A stretch of 64,000 nt of DNA from Gnetum montanum. Taxonomy: Eukaryota > Streptophyta > Gnetopsida > Gnetales > Gnetaceae. Shown piece after piece: positions 24,701-34,569 of the stretch. How positions within the stretch are numbered: the stretch's first letter is position 1; the number at the start of each line of letters is the position of its first letter. The notes under the pieces were generated by a model. That model made no database searches and was not told the DNA's origin. It saw only the letters and a list, made by a program, of their open reading frames with translations. The translations under genes were made by a program, and so were the position numbers. The stretch covers positions 427,414 to 491,413 of the forward strand of contig MNCI01025274.1 in the NCBI GenBank assembly GCA_015680685.1, written 5' to 3'.

Positions 24701-25483
24701 GGAGTGATTTCCCTTAATTGTCTTCGTCTTGCTAATCAATGGATTTCTTGGTAAGCGTTTGAAAACCTATATGGAGCTTCGAAAGCAATGCAGCTTTGCT
24801 TCCACCAAATACATTCATTTCTTCATCAATCATTACACCTAGATGGTGCTATCCAAGGTCTATTTCATGGCCTCTATTGGTCTAATGGGTTAAAAATTTT
24901 TCCTTATTGGCCACATGTTCCCTTTCAATTGTTACACAATTCTTCCAAAGTCATTCTACGCTGTAATCGATCTTGGAATAAACAAGAATCAGAGGATTTT
25001 TGGATCTCTCTTTTCAACCAAATTTGGCATCTCCTGACTCTTCCCAAAATTCAATAATTCCTTTGGTGTTTTCTTCATCAAGGTCTCCCAATTGGGAAAC
25101 GTTTAGCATATCTTTGGATTCACTCCAGTAAGTGCCCTTTATGTAATGACCTTGAAACCTTTGTCCCTATTTTTTGGCTTTGCCCATTTGCTCAGCATGC
25201 TTGGGAATGGGCTTCTAAGGTTTTTCCCTCATGCACTCTTACACAAGAGGCCGTAATGTTTGGTTTCTTACCTATCAGGTCCAAAATCTCTCATTTCCTA
25301 TGGAAGACCCTTAGGCCCATCATCTTATATAATATTTGGAAACGTAGATGTACCACACTTTTTCAAAAGATAATTATTTCCAACTCCTTACAACTAACTA
25401 CTTCGGAAAAAATGCAAATTCTTCGGCATATTCACTTTCAAATTATATCTCAAGCCCCAAAATTCAAGATGAATGCTAACTAG
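21704..25483 (+). pseudogene. LINE ORF2 (endonuclease-reverse transcriptase), six stops, no frameshift
   Basis: ORF2 nicks target DNA and copies the RNA at the nick. The frame runs 1259 codons with stops at 23300, 23327, 24035, 24236, 24752 and 25055 and no frameshift. The N-terminal APE-type endonuclease shows NLVSWNVRGL, FILLQEIK, WIFGGDFNMIE, RLDRFYFS and TLSDHYPIV, with catalytic Asn, Glu, Asp and His positions present. RT blocks include SGKAPGYDGFPVEFF, TGFVPGRYILDN, LLMKLDYAKAYN and SQGCPLAPYLF. The FADD catalytic box reads FAYG, so both Asp are lost. The C terminus has the zf-RVT-like CPLCND ... FWLCPFAQHAW. There is no RNase H after it. Confidence 0.92.
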
Positions 25484-25858
25484 TTTTTTTTCTTATTATA
25501 GCCATGGAGTCATATCAAAGATCCAAATAATCACCATCATCAAGCCTTGCTTCAAAAGAAAGTCTCCTAATTAAGCCACAATTTTCTACACCATTTGGCC
25601 TTTTTCCTCTTTCTTCCACCTTTGTTCTCATTCGACAATCCACATCCTGGAAAAGATACACACATTTTAGCAAATGGTTGATCTCTAAATGCATTTCCAC
25701 ACCCTATGGAATGCTAAGTTTAACATGTTTCCTATATAATAGTCTTAGTCAACATGGTTTCTCTTCCTTCATTCCTCAATCTATATGTCTTGAAGTAGCT
25801 TATGTACTAAATCTTGTTTTCTATTAATAAAATTCTCTTTTTGGGGTCCAACACCCCT
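25484..25858 (+). other. LINE 3' UTR
   Basis: Non-coding tail. CTATTAATAAAATTCTC (about 25821-25837) supplies an AATAAA just before the GGGGTCCAACACCCC end, a small inverted repeat (GGGGT...ACCCC). Confidence 0.7.
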
Positions 25859-26939
25859 CCACAATGTTTGGAGCTTAGTTCATTGAGGAATGTTTGTGGG
25901 ATTCTAGTAAAGAACCTTGTCTACCAGTTGAAATTTGACTTTTCTAACTTTTAGGTCATGATGCTTGTTGTTATAGGCCTTGTGCAACTCGTTAGATGAT
26001 AAGGCTACTAATTGATTTTCATCTAGCAGGTTGAGATTCATTAGTCTTTTTTTCTGGGCTAGACTCAAAGGGCATCATTGAGTTTTATGCTCCAATCCTT
26101 CCTATACTTGCCAACAGTTCTTGTTAGTATTCTTATGATTTCCCTATTGGTAACCTCAGCTTGACCATTAGCTTGGGGATGGTAAGGTGTTATGAGTTTA
26201 TGTTCAACCCCCAAGTGTTGCATGAGCTTCCGAAAAGTAGTGCTTATAAAATGAGTTCCATTATTAGAAATTAATGCACATGGCACATCAAACCTATTCA
26301 CAACATTTTGTTGTATAAATGAAGTAGTAGTAGTAGAATATTTACAATAAATGATAGCTACTACTTTTGCCCATTTCGTACAATAGTCAATAGCGACTAT
26401 GATATCTGCCTTTCCATTTGACATGGGCATGATGGAACCCATGAAGTTAATGGCCCAAATGTTGAAGGGTTCTAGTGGTTGAATCCATTATTGAGGTTCC
26501 TCCATTCGAGTAGTTATTCCGTCATCTTGTTGACATCGTTCACAAGAGTGGATGAAATGGTGAGCATCCCTAAAGAGTGTTGCCAATAGTACCCTGCCAT
26601 CAGGATTTTAATGGTTGTGTGTCTCCCAGAATAGTGTCCTCCATAAGGACCTTCATGAGTGTCTTGGAGAACATGTAGTTAATCAACATCAGGGACACAC
26701 CAGCAAACCAGGCCATCAGTGTAGACCTTATAGAGGTGTCCATTGATCTCCATGAATTGCTTCACCTAGTGAAGAAACTGTTGTTTCTTCTGGTGGTCCA
26801 ACCATTGTGGCATCTCCTAAGTGAGAAGATAGGTAAGAATGTTATCATACCATTTTGGCTCATGGGGCATTTGTTTAGTTATATCCCTAGCAACAAGGAG
26901 TTCATCAGGAAACATATCAGATAATAGGCTTTCATCCTC
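25859..26939 (-). pseudogene. Element B integrase (broken, both catalytic Asp changed)
   Basis: Resumes right of the LINE; 25859-25875 is the second TSD copy. The core (26065-26442 and upstream) reads FNIWAINFMGSI, IVAIDYCTKWAKVV, ISNNGTHF and YHPQANGQAEVTNREI. Compared with A1 (VDFMGP, SDNGTHF), both catalytic Asp have become Asn through G-to-A changes, while the Glu is kept. About 150-170 bp of the C-terminal region present in A1 are deleted at about 26075. Confidence 0.82.
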
Positions 26940-27430
26940 TTTTTTTTTCCATCGCAATTAAGACAAGTGATCAATGACCATATTCTTAGTGCCCTTTCGA
27001 TCCACCATTCTAAGATCAAACTCTTGCAAGATCACCAACCACCGTATGACATGGGGTTCACTATTGGCTTGTTCATTAGGAAGTAGATGGCACTATTATC
27101 AATGTGCACAAACACTTATATCCAAGAACATAATGCTTAATTTTTTCTAGAGCAAACACCATAGCCATCAATTCCTTCTCTATGGTGGTGTAGTTCAATC
27201 ATGCATCCACAATGCTTCGGCTAGCGTAGTGGATGTAGTATAGACATTTCTTGTCATCTAACTGCATTAGCATAGCTCCCAAGGCATAATTTGATGCATT
27301 TGTTATGATATGAAATGATCTAGACCAATTAGGTGCTTGTTGAATTTGAGTTTTCACAAGCCTTTCTTTTAGTTGTTGGAACGCGTTTTGACATTTTGAG
27401 GTCCAAAAAAAAGGAGCATCTTTCTTTGTT
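26940..27430 (-). pseudogene. Element B RNase H (broken)
   Basis: Aligned by position and sequence with A1 RNase H: tails such as VADHL-like text near 26950-26970 and the HPYDVCAS-equivalent stretch near 27220-27260. It has more stops and small indels than the A1 copy, so no long open part remains. Confidence 0.65.
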
Positions 27431-28250
27431 AGCTTGACTAATGGCTTTGTGATCTTAGAGAAATTCTCTATGACTCACATTTAGTAGCTAGTATATCCAA
27501 TGAATGACCAAAAATATTTAACTATTTATGGCTGGTGGGTTATTCCTTGGATGATATTTATTTTTCTAGGGTCCACCTCAATTCTTGCTTGCAAGATTTT
27601 GTGCCCCAATACAATGCCCTCCTAGACCATGAGATGATTTTTTTACCAATTGAGCTACAAGTTAGTTTTGACAAATCATTTCAACACTTGCTCAAGGTAG
27701 TCTAGGGCTTGCCCAAATGTAGCTTCATAGGTAGAGAAGTCATCCATGAAAACTTCCACACCACTACCAATCTGCTATTGAAAGATTCCCTAGACTAGGT
27801 GTTGAAATGTGGCAAGAGCATTGCATAGATCAAACGAAATCTTATGATATGAAAAATTCCCCTAGGGACTCATGAATGTTATCTTTTCTTGATCCTCTAG
27901 TGCAATTTGGATTTGGTTATAGCCCCTATAACCATCTAGGAAGTTGTAGTAACAATGCCTTGATATTGTGTCTAGCACCTAGTCAACAAATGACAATGGA
28001 AAGTGATCCTTGAATGTTGCCATATTCAGTAGCCTAGAATTGATGCAAACATGCCACTAACCACCTTTATTTTTCATAATTATGAGTGGACTAACCCACT
28101 CATTATCCACAATAGGATAGATGAACCTTGCCTTGAGGAGTTGCTCAATTTCCTCTTTAACAATTTACTTCCATTTGGGGTTCAACTGCCTCTGTGACTA
28201 TCATTTTGGCTTCATGGCTAGGTCGATGTAAATGTGATGCTACATATCCT
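27431..28250 (-). pseudogene. Element B reverse transcriptase (broken)
   Basis: Minus-strand gypsy RT. The catalytic box VEVFMDDFSTY lies near 27735-27765 with both Asp kept. Flanking blocks follow A1 (EEIEQLLKARFIYPI near 28110-28160, WVSPLIIM near 28080-28105). Stops interrupt it, so it cannot be expressed whole. Confidence 0.8.
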
Positions 28251-28609
28251 AGGATCAATCCTTATGAGTTTAGGATATGACCAAGCAAAAGCTATTAACC
28301 ATGTTTCAACTACCTTCAACAACATCTTTTTCTATTCAAGAGCAAGTCTTGCATTGATGATAATTGACTTCTTATTTTTCAAAAATACATATTTCATTTC
28401 AATTGGTAACATTTTTAGTTCAAGGGGCTCTTGCTTAAATTTATCAATAATTTCCAACTCTCCCTAGTAAATATCATCATTTTTATCTTTAGAGAGTTGG
28501 TGATGAACTTGCTTGAGTTCATCCATGCTCATGACATATTCACATGTCAGGCTCTCAACTGGTGCCATGCAAAGTGTGCTACTTTTTGAATTAGTGGTCA
28601 ACCACTAGG

Positions 28610-29100
28610 TGTCCTATTTTGTGGCTATTTCATACAAACACCTTTGAATTTTTACTTCTTGCACACATTGTTGACATGCAGAGATGGATGCTTGCTTGAT
28701 GGTCCAAAGTTTCTGCACATAATTGCACCTACTATCGTTGTACATTATGCATGGAACTCTCTTCTTCTCAATTTTTACGAATATGTTTTCTTTAGAGATT
28801 TCCAAGAAAAGATCTCTGATGCCCATTCTTGCATCTATGATGCTCAGCCATGCTCTTCCCATGATGATTGAAAAGTCCCCTTTGCAATTTTGCACTTTGA
28901 TTACTAGGAAGTCAGTAGGATAAGGCCACCCAAAAATAGTGGTCACAATGTCTTCTACCAGTCCCAACGGAATAGTAATGGAATGGTCTACCAATTCCAA
29001 TCTAATTTTTCTCTTCTTGAGAGGTAGTAGGTTTTAGGCAATGTACATCTCATGAGAAATCAAATTAACACTAGAACCTAAATCAAGAAAGCCTTGCATA
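28610..29100 (-). pseudogene. Element B protease region (broken)
   Basis: The active site reads FLDLGSSVNLIS near 29050-29090, the D-L-G form typical of Athila-type proteases and better kept than in A1. FSIIMGRAWLSIIDARMGI (about 28800-28880) is the C-terminal motif. The longest open part is 28614-29000. Stops lie between the active site and this part. Confidence 0.78.
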
Positions 29101-29109
29101 GTTCATTCC

Positions 29110-31116
29110 CAACAATCTACAAATAGATTAAAGGGCTTCCAGGATCAGCTAATTTCCTGAGAAGGTTTCCTACATAGATCCAATTAGTTGTTGTATGAGT
29201 GAGCATTATAGTATGAATCCTTGGTAGGGTTTGTTTTGAAGGAGGCTTGAGGAAATTTTATATGGAGGAAGATGCAAGAGCAGGGTTTTTAATCGTGGGC
29301 ATAGGTGAAGGCTTAGGTGGGCTATGGGATCAAAAGAAAGGTCTTTTTTTTTATCAGGCATTAGACCCCTCTCATTGATGATTGGGTTGCAAATTAATAG
29401 CCCTTGTAACATTGCATTGTTGCAGTTGAGCTGGTAGTTCACCCTACATAGGAGGAGCAGGTGTTAGCTATGCAATTGGAGGAGGGTAAGGATAGGAGGT
29501 AGCATCCCTTCTTTCATGTGAAGAAGAAGTTCAATAGTAATTATAAGGGTGATAGTAAGGCTAAATATTAGAAACATGATTGGAAGAGTCATGTGGAAAC
29601 ATGGGTTGTTGAACATGATAATCATATGAATCAGGCTATTAGTAAGGGTATTATTATCTTGGTGGTACGAACGCCCATGATTATGGTTTCTACCATTATT
29701 AGTACTGTTCATACAATTACGGTGAAGCTTCACTTGGATAATACAGTTTTTGTTGGCAAAACTACCTGAGATTATCTTGAGAATAAGGCAATCTTCTAGA
29801 TGTTTGCCTTTGTGTAAGTTGTGGATATAAGGCATACACCCCAAACTCTTGTAGATGTGACACAATGAGGCAACATCCCTTAGGATGTTCATAATGGCAG
29901 ACATCACATCCATGATCATCATTTGATTCACTATCCACAACCTCTTATATTACAACAATTTTACCTTTGCCTTTGTAATATGCACATTAAGCTTCTTTGT
30001 GCCTCTTGTGCTGATGGTCACTACCTTATCCTAGGGACTCTTTGGCAATTTTGAGGATAGCTTGAAATCTACTATCCATGGAGTCTCTTAACTGATCAAC
30101 CTTGGCCATAAGTTCATATTGAAACTATTGAAGTGGCAAGGCTTTTTTATGCATCCTCTCATCAAATACAGATTCATCTTCACTGTCACATAATTGAACC
30201 TCATGCTTGCAAATGGAAGGATTGCAGTTGTACTCCTCTACACTTTCATTTTTTCTTAGTTTGTCCTCCTCTTTGGTGACCTACTCTATTGACCTTTGTA
30301 CTTGATAGACAGTTAGTTCTAACAATCACCCTTGGGCATAGACACCAAGGGTTTTCCTTATTTCATTATGAAGCCTATATACAATGTGGTGAAGTTGAGC
30401 TAATTGAGAATAACCATGGCCAAGGAACTTGTGCATCAAGGCATATTATTGGCCAATGGCAACATCCAAGGGTTCATGTGCTCCTTGCTTCCAACCTTTG
30501 ATTTGCTTTCTTAAGTTGGACACCCTAGAGTAAATTTGATACTTATCATTAAATAACTCAAGCATGGTACTCCATCATCTAATAGATTCTAATTCTAAGG
30601 ACTAGTACTAGTTCTCTGCTTCTTTGATGAGTATCCTAGAGAACAACTTTAGTTTTTTCCACTCATTTTCTATGTTTTGTAAGTCACATGGATCTTGGAA
30701 AGCTTGAAGATGATTTTGTGGATCAGAGTTATATCCTCCTTCAAATTGAGGAATATTGTTCATGTCTAACTATTTGATTTGACTTTCTTTCACATGCCTT
30801 GTTGGGATTCGAAGTGGCTCTACGATGTTAAGCATACTTTAGGTAATAAATAGAGGTTCATTAAGGCCTTGATCATGGTGCCTATGATGCCCTCTACTAC
30901 CCCTTTGTTCATGGTGATGCACCTCTCTTGAATGTTTTCATCCTTGATCTTGCCTATCTCAACAGTCCCCTTGATTATTATGGTCACGTCAATCATTTCA
31001 ATCACCTCCATCATGATCTCACCTTCCACAATCATGATCCAAGCTAGAAGAAGATGATGATGAAAAAGGGGAAGAGGAAGGAGAATTAGCACTATCATGG
31101 TGCCTACTACCATGAT
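29110..31116 (-). pseudogene. Element B gag, C-terminal and central part, cut by element T
   Basis: From high to low coordinates: the gag core NIPQFEGGYNSDPQNHLQAF and NEWKKLKLFSRILIKEAEN (about 30600-30760), then a zinc-knuckle-like CDVCHYEHPKGCC (about 29870-29905), then a Tyr/Gly/Pro-rich linker towards protease (29460-29700). Element T interrupts the N-terminal side at 31117; the rest resumes at 38245. Confidence 0.78.
31112..31116. repeat. TSD of element T (left copy)
   Basis: ATGAT, identical to 38240-38244 beyond the other LTR. Confidence 0.92.
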
Positions 31117-31964
31117 TGTTGCGATAGAAAATGTCGGTGGCTGGAAACACCAAGAGGTCTTCAGGTGCACAGCCTAACCCCAAATCCCCACAAGGGTAGT
31201 GCTGGAGAAAACGGATTTAAGGTGCCCTGAATGGTCTAGTCAATCAAACAGGGACTTAACCGGTGTACAATAACCCTTTTGCAAACAATGATTTTATATG
31301 GAACACCCAATGGTAAAATAAAAAAGAAAACGTAATGTGCACAACAATAGAAACATGCTAAGCACATAACAGGACAATAGACACAATTGAATGGTTGACA
31401 ATGCCAAATAAATGTTGTAATCAACCAAAAAGAGAGTTTGAATAGAAAGATGAACCACCTCAAAAAAGGGTACAGGTATACAAAGTGTACAATAGGCATA
31501 GTAAGAGTGGAGTCACAGCCTCGGTGGCATCGGGCTATGAAATTTGGTGCTCACTATGATAAACTGTGCCTCCTAGGTTGGTAGTCACAGTGTATCGTGT
31601 GATGTAATTATGCCTCTTTGTCAGTGTGGTGTGCTCTGGGTCTCGTTCACCCATGGAACTAAGTGCTAAGATGCCAAATGCCTTGCTCATGAAGAAAAAT
31701 GGAAGCCTCCTCCTCTTCTTTTTTCTTCCTTCCCTCTCCTCGAAAAAGAGGACGCAAAGGTATTTATAGAGCTAGGGTTAGCCCAAAATGTGAATCAAGT
31801 GCCATGTGGCAATGCGGTGGGTGGCAACGCGTAACAGCATGTAACACAGTATAACAGTGCGTAACAGGGTGCTACGCTATGCAGCGTAGTAGCACGTAAC
31901 AGCACGTAACACTTAGCCATATTTGTAGTTGCGATGTCGAGACCCGAAATTTTTTGGTGTTTTA
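31117..31964 (-). repeat. 3' LTR of element T
   Basis: 848 bp; the plus-strand start TGTTGCGA matches that of the other LTR, and the far end GTGTTTTA is a mutated form of GTGTTTCA. A minus-strand TATAAATA lies at 31761-31768. Positions 31825-31915 hold repeats of a CGTAACAGCA-like unit and an inverted GCTACGC/GCGTAG pair. Confidence 0.9.
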
Positions 31965-31976
31965 ATGGCCCCTCTT
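31965..31976 (-). promoter_or_regulatory. Polypurine tract of element T
   Basis: The minus strand reads AAAGAGGGGCCAT directly before the 3' LTR, the expected place and composition for the plus-strand primer. Confidence 0.75.
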
Positions 31977-33599
31977 TGTTGATGTCTAGAGGAGTGGCCT
32001 AAAAGACATCGACAAAGAATTACAAAACACCACAGCAGATATGTCACCAACGTCATTTGTCAGCACAAAATCAGATGTCGTCTTACCATGCTCAAGAGTG
32101 TTACAGGAATAAGGTTATGTTAGGGGAGAAGGGGTATAGGCAATGCTAAGGAGATGAAATTTAAATAGTGGGAACAAAATAAAAATAGTGGATCATGATG
32201 TAAGATGTAAATTCAGCACGGTTGATGGTGACCATGGCATGAAGTAGCTTGCCCCTAAAACATTGACCTTTCATCAGAGTACTCATGGGAGGGCCAACAT
32301 TGATCCAATGATGGGCTAATTACGAAGCTACAGTGTTTTTTTTCTTCTTGTGGTAAGGCAAACTTTTTTTGGGTTCAGCTTACTACTGAATGTTAGCTGC
32401 AGGTTGGCCATCGAGAAGATCGGCTTTGTTTTGATGCATCACATTGCATATATAGGATAGATGTTTCTTCCCAGGGATGATTCATGTTACATCCACTTAG
32501 GCCTTTACCACACAATAGAGGCACCCCATAGGATGAATTATGTTACATCAACCATGGGTTCTATAGTTGATGTAAAGGGAATGCCATGTGTGTCATAGTG
32601 CATTGCATCAGAGAAGTGTGAAATCATGAGTATGGGGAGTATGAGAGGATATTGAAAAGAATGAATGGATGTGCATAGGCTGTAATAGGGATGAGGGGGA
32701 TGTGCACTCTTGAGTGGCTTAACTAGTCTAGTTATGCACATCAAAGCAACATGATAACTTGCTACTGTGATGAAATGCACATTCGCACGACCATCTCCAA
32801 GGCTTCGTCCTACAAACACAACTTAGAGAAGACAAGAAAATTGCAAAGCATGAAATGCAAGTGCAAATGCTAGATGTGAAGATGCTGCAAGTGCTGGATG
32901 CAAAGATGCTGTGAAAGTGTCAAATGCTATGCTAGTTGCAAGTGCTCAGGAAGCTAGTGAAGGTGCCAAGGTGATGATGTTGCAAGTGTCCTGAATGCCA
33001 CAATAATGGCAAGTGCTCCAAAACAATTACCAGAATGGTGGGAGGCGATGATGTTGTGAGTGCTCCCAAGGCAATGGCAAGTGTTTGGATTAGATCAGCT
33101 ACATGCCAGTTTAAAGTCCTAGTAGATCATGATGTGCTAGTTTATAGTCCTAGCAGACTATTGGATGCTAGTTTAATGTTGTAGCGGACAGGGAATGTTG
33201 TGCCAATTTAATGTCATGACCCAAGGACGAGTTGTGCCAGTTTATCATCATAGCAGACTGTCTGTGCTAGTTTATAGTCATAGCAGACTGGTGTTACCTT
33301 GCTTATACAAGGTGCGATGCTACATGCATAGTCATGCTATGTCTACAAAATCCTGCAAAAAGCAACTAAAAAGAAAATAACATCAAACAACATCTGCTGT
33401 AAACAAAGTTAAAATGTATGAATGAAAGGAAAGCAATGCAAAAAGTGATAGTTTTAGGCCGTTCTAGGTCGTAGGCTAGTTTAAGGCCTTTTTGGGCCAT
33501 GCATTTTTGTAGTTTTATGTTTTATAGTTTTTATGTTTTCAGATGTAATGCATAAGCTAAATGGATGGATGCATAAACAAAGTAAAACAAATATGTGAA
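31977..33599 (-). repeat. Non-coding part of element T with two repeat arrays
   Basis: No coding sequence is seen. About 32850-33100 has degenerate repeats around GCAAGTGCT and GATGATGTTG. About 33103-33290 has six or seven units of roughly 30 bp with the core TGCCAGTTTAWAGTCMTAGCAGAC. The same core recurs at about 35003-35030 and 36412-36465 inside the gag region. Confidence 0.7.
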
Positions 33600-33617
33600 C
33601 AAAATGAAATGCCTGAT

Positions 33618-34300
33618 CTAAGTAAGTAGAAAAAATGTAAATGCATAGGCTAGTACGATGTAAATGAAAGTCAAAAATTCATGACAAGTGGAGGCAAAGG
33701 GTAGGCAAGAATCTAGCACATTTTTGGCCAAGGGAAAGTCTTGGTCATGTAGTTGCTTCCTAACTAGGCATGGATTAGGGAGTGTGCAAGGCTTAGGATC
33801 CTCTGGGAGGCTGTTGGCTTCAACCACTTGTTCGGGTGTGTTAGCCTTAGGCGCTGCATTGGTTGTTATAGGTGTACCACCAAGAAACTCTTCTTCTAAA
33901 ACTTGTGCCATGTCTATGTCATGGATAGTTGAAGAGGAAGCATTATCACCATGGATGATAACTTGACCACCTTCGTATGGAAGGTGGATTTCTTGGTGGA
34001 TGGGAGAGGATATGGTCCTTAGTTGGGCTAGCCAAGGCTTACCTAGAATCATGTTAAAACTTGGCATCTCATCTATGACGGTGAAATCTGCGCTAGCGGG
34101 GAATTGCTCTTCTACCACAAAGGCTAAGTTGATGGTACTCCTGACTATGACACGTGATCTTTTGAAGGATTTTAGACACATGGTTTTGGTTGGCCTAATT
34201 TCATCTACCAGGCCTAGCTTGTCGATGATAGAGTACAATACTACATTTGTTTCTGCACCATCATCAACATGTACAATGCGAATGGTACATTGTCCAACAC
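33618..34300 (-). pseudogene. Element T protease region
   Basis: Minus-strand protease-like domain. The putative active site reads VHVDDGAETNVV (about 34250-34290), so the triad is D-D-G where retroelement proteases usually have D-S/T-G or D-G/L-G. SIIDKLGLVDEI, STINLAFVVEEQF and FNMILGKPWLAQL follow in the usual order, with the last as the hydrophobic-G motif. The long open part is 33618-34238 (206 codons), then a Pro/Cys-rich tail. No RT follows. It is possibly still protease-like, but an element-level stop pattern upstream makes expression unlikely. Confidence 0.7.
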
Positions 34301-34569
34301 GAATGCTAATGGATAGTGGAGCTTTAGTAACCTCCCCTCATTCAGGGTTAACTTTGACTGCATTGTCACATAATACTAGGTTGTTGAACCCAATTCTTGT
34401 GATGCAGGGGGCAGCATTGTTGCACAGATGAATTTCTCATCTACAGGGATGTCCTCTGTAATAGGAATGGAGGCCAAGATCTGGGCCAATGCTTGGCAGT
34501 GAGCAGATGAGGTTATGACCAAGTCGTACAAGCTCAATGTTGTGTTCTTTTGTTTGAGCATTTGTTTCA

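Larger units (their letters stand above)
20390..25858 (+). mobile_element. L1-type LINE, near full length, broken
   Basis: Non-LTR retrotransposon of 5469 bp on the plus strand with 5' UTR, ORF1, ORF2 and 3' UTR. It is flanked by 17-bp repeats CCACAATKTTTGGAGCT at 20373-20389 and 25859-25875 with one mismatch, and element A1 has the uninterrupted equivalent near 2885. It has no long poly(A); the tail ends CTCTTTTTGGGGTCCAACACCCCT after an AATAAAA. The full 5' end is rare for LINEs. Several stops and a ruined RT active site make it inactive. Confidence 0.93.
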
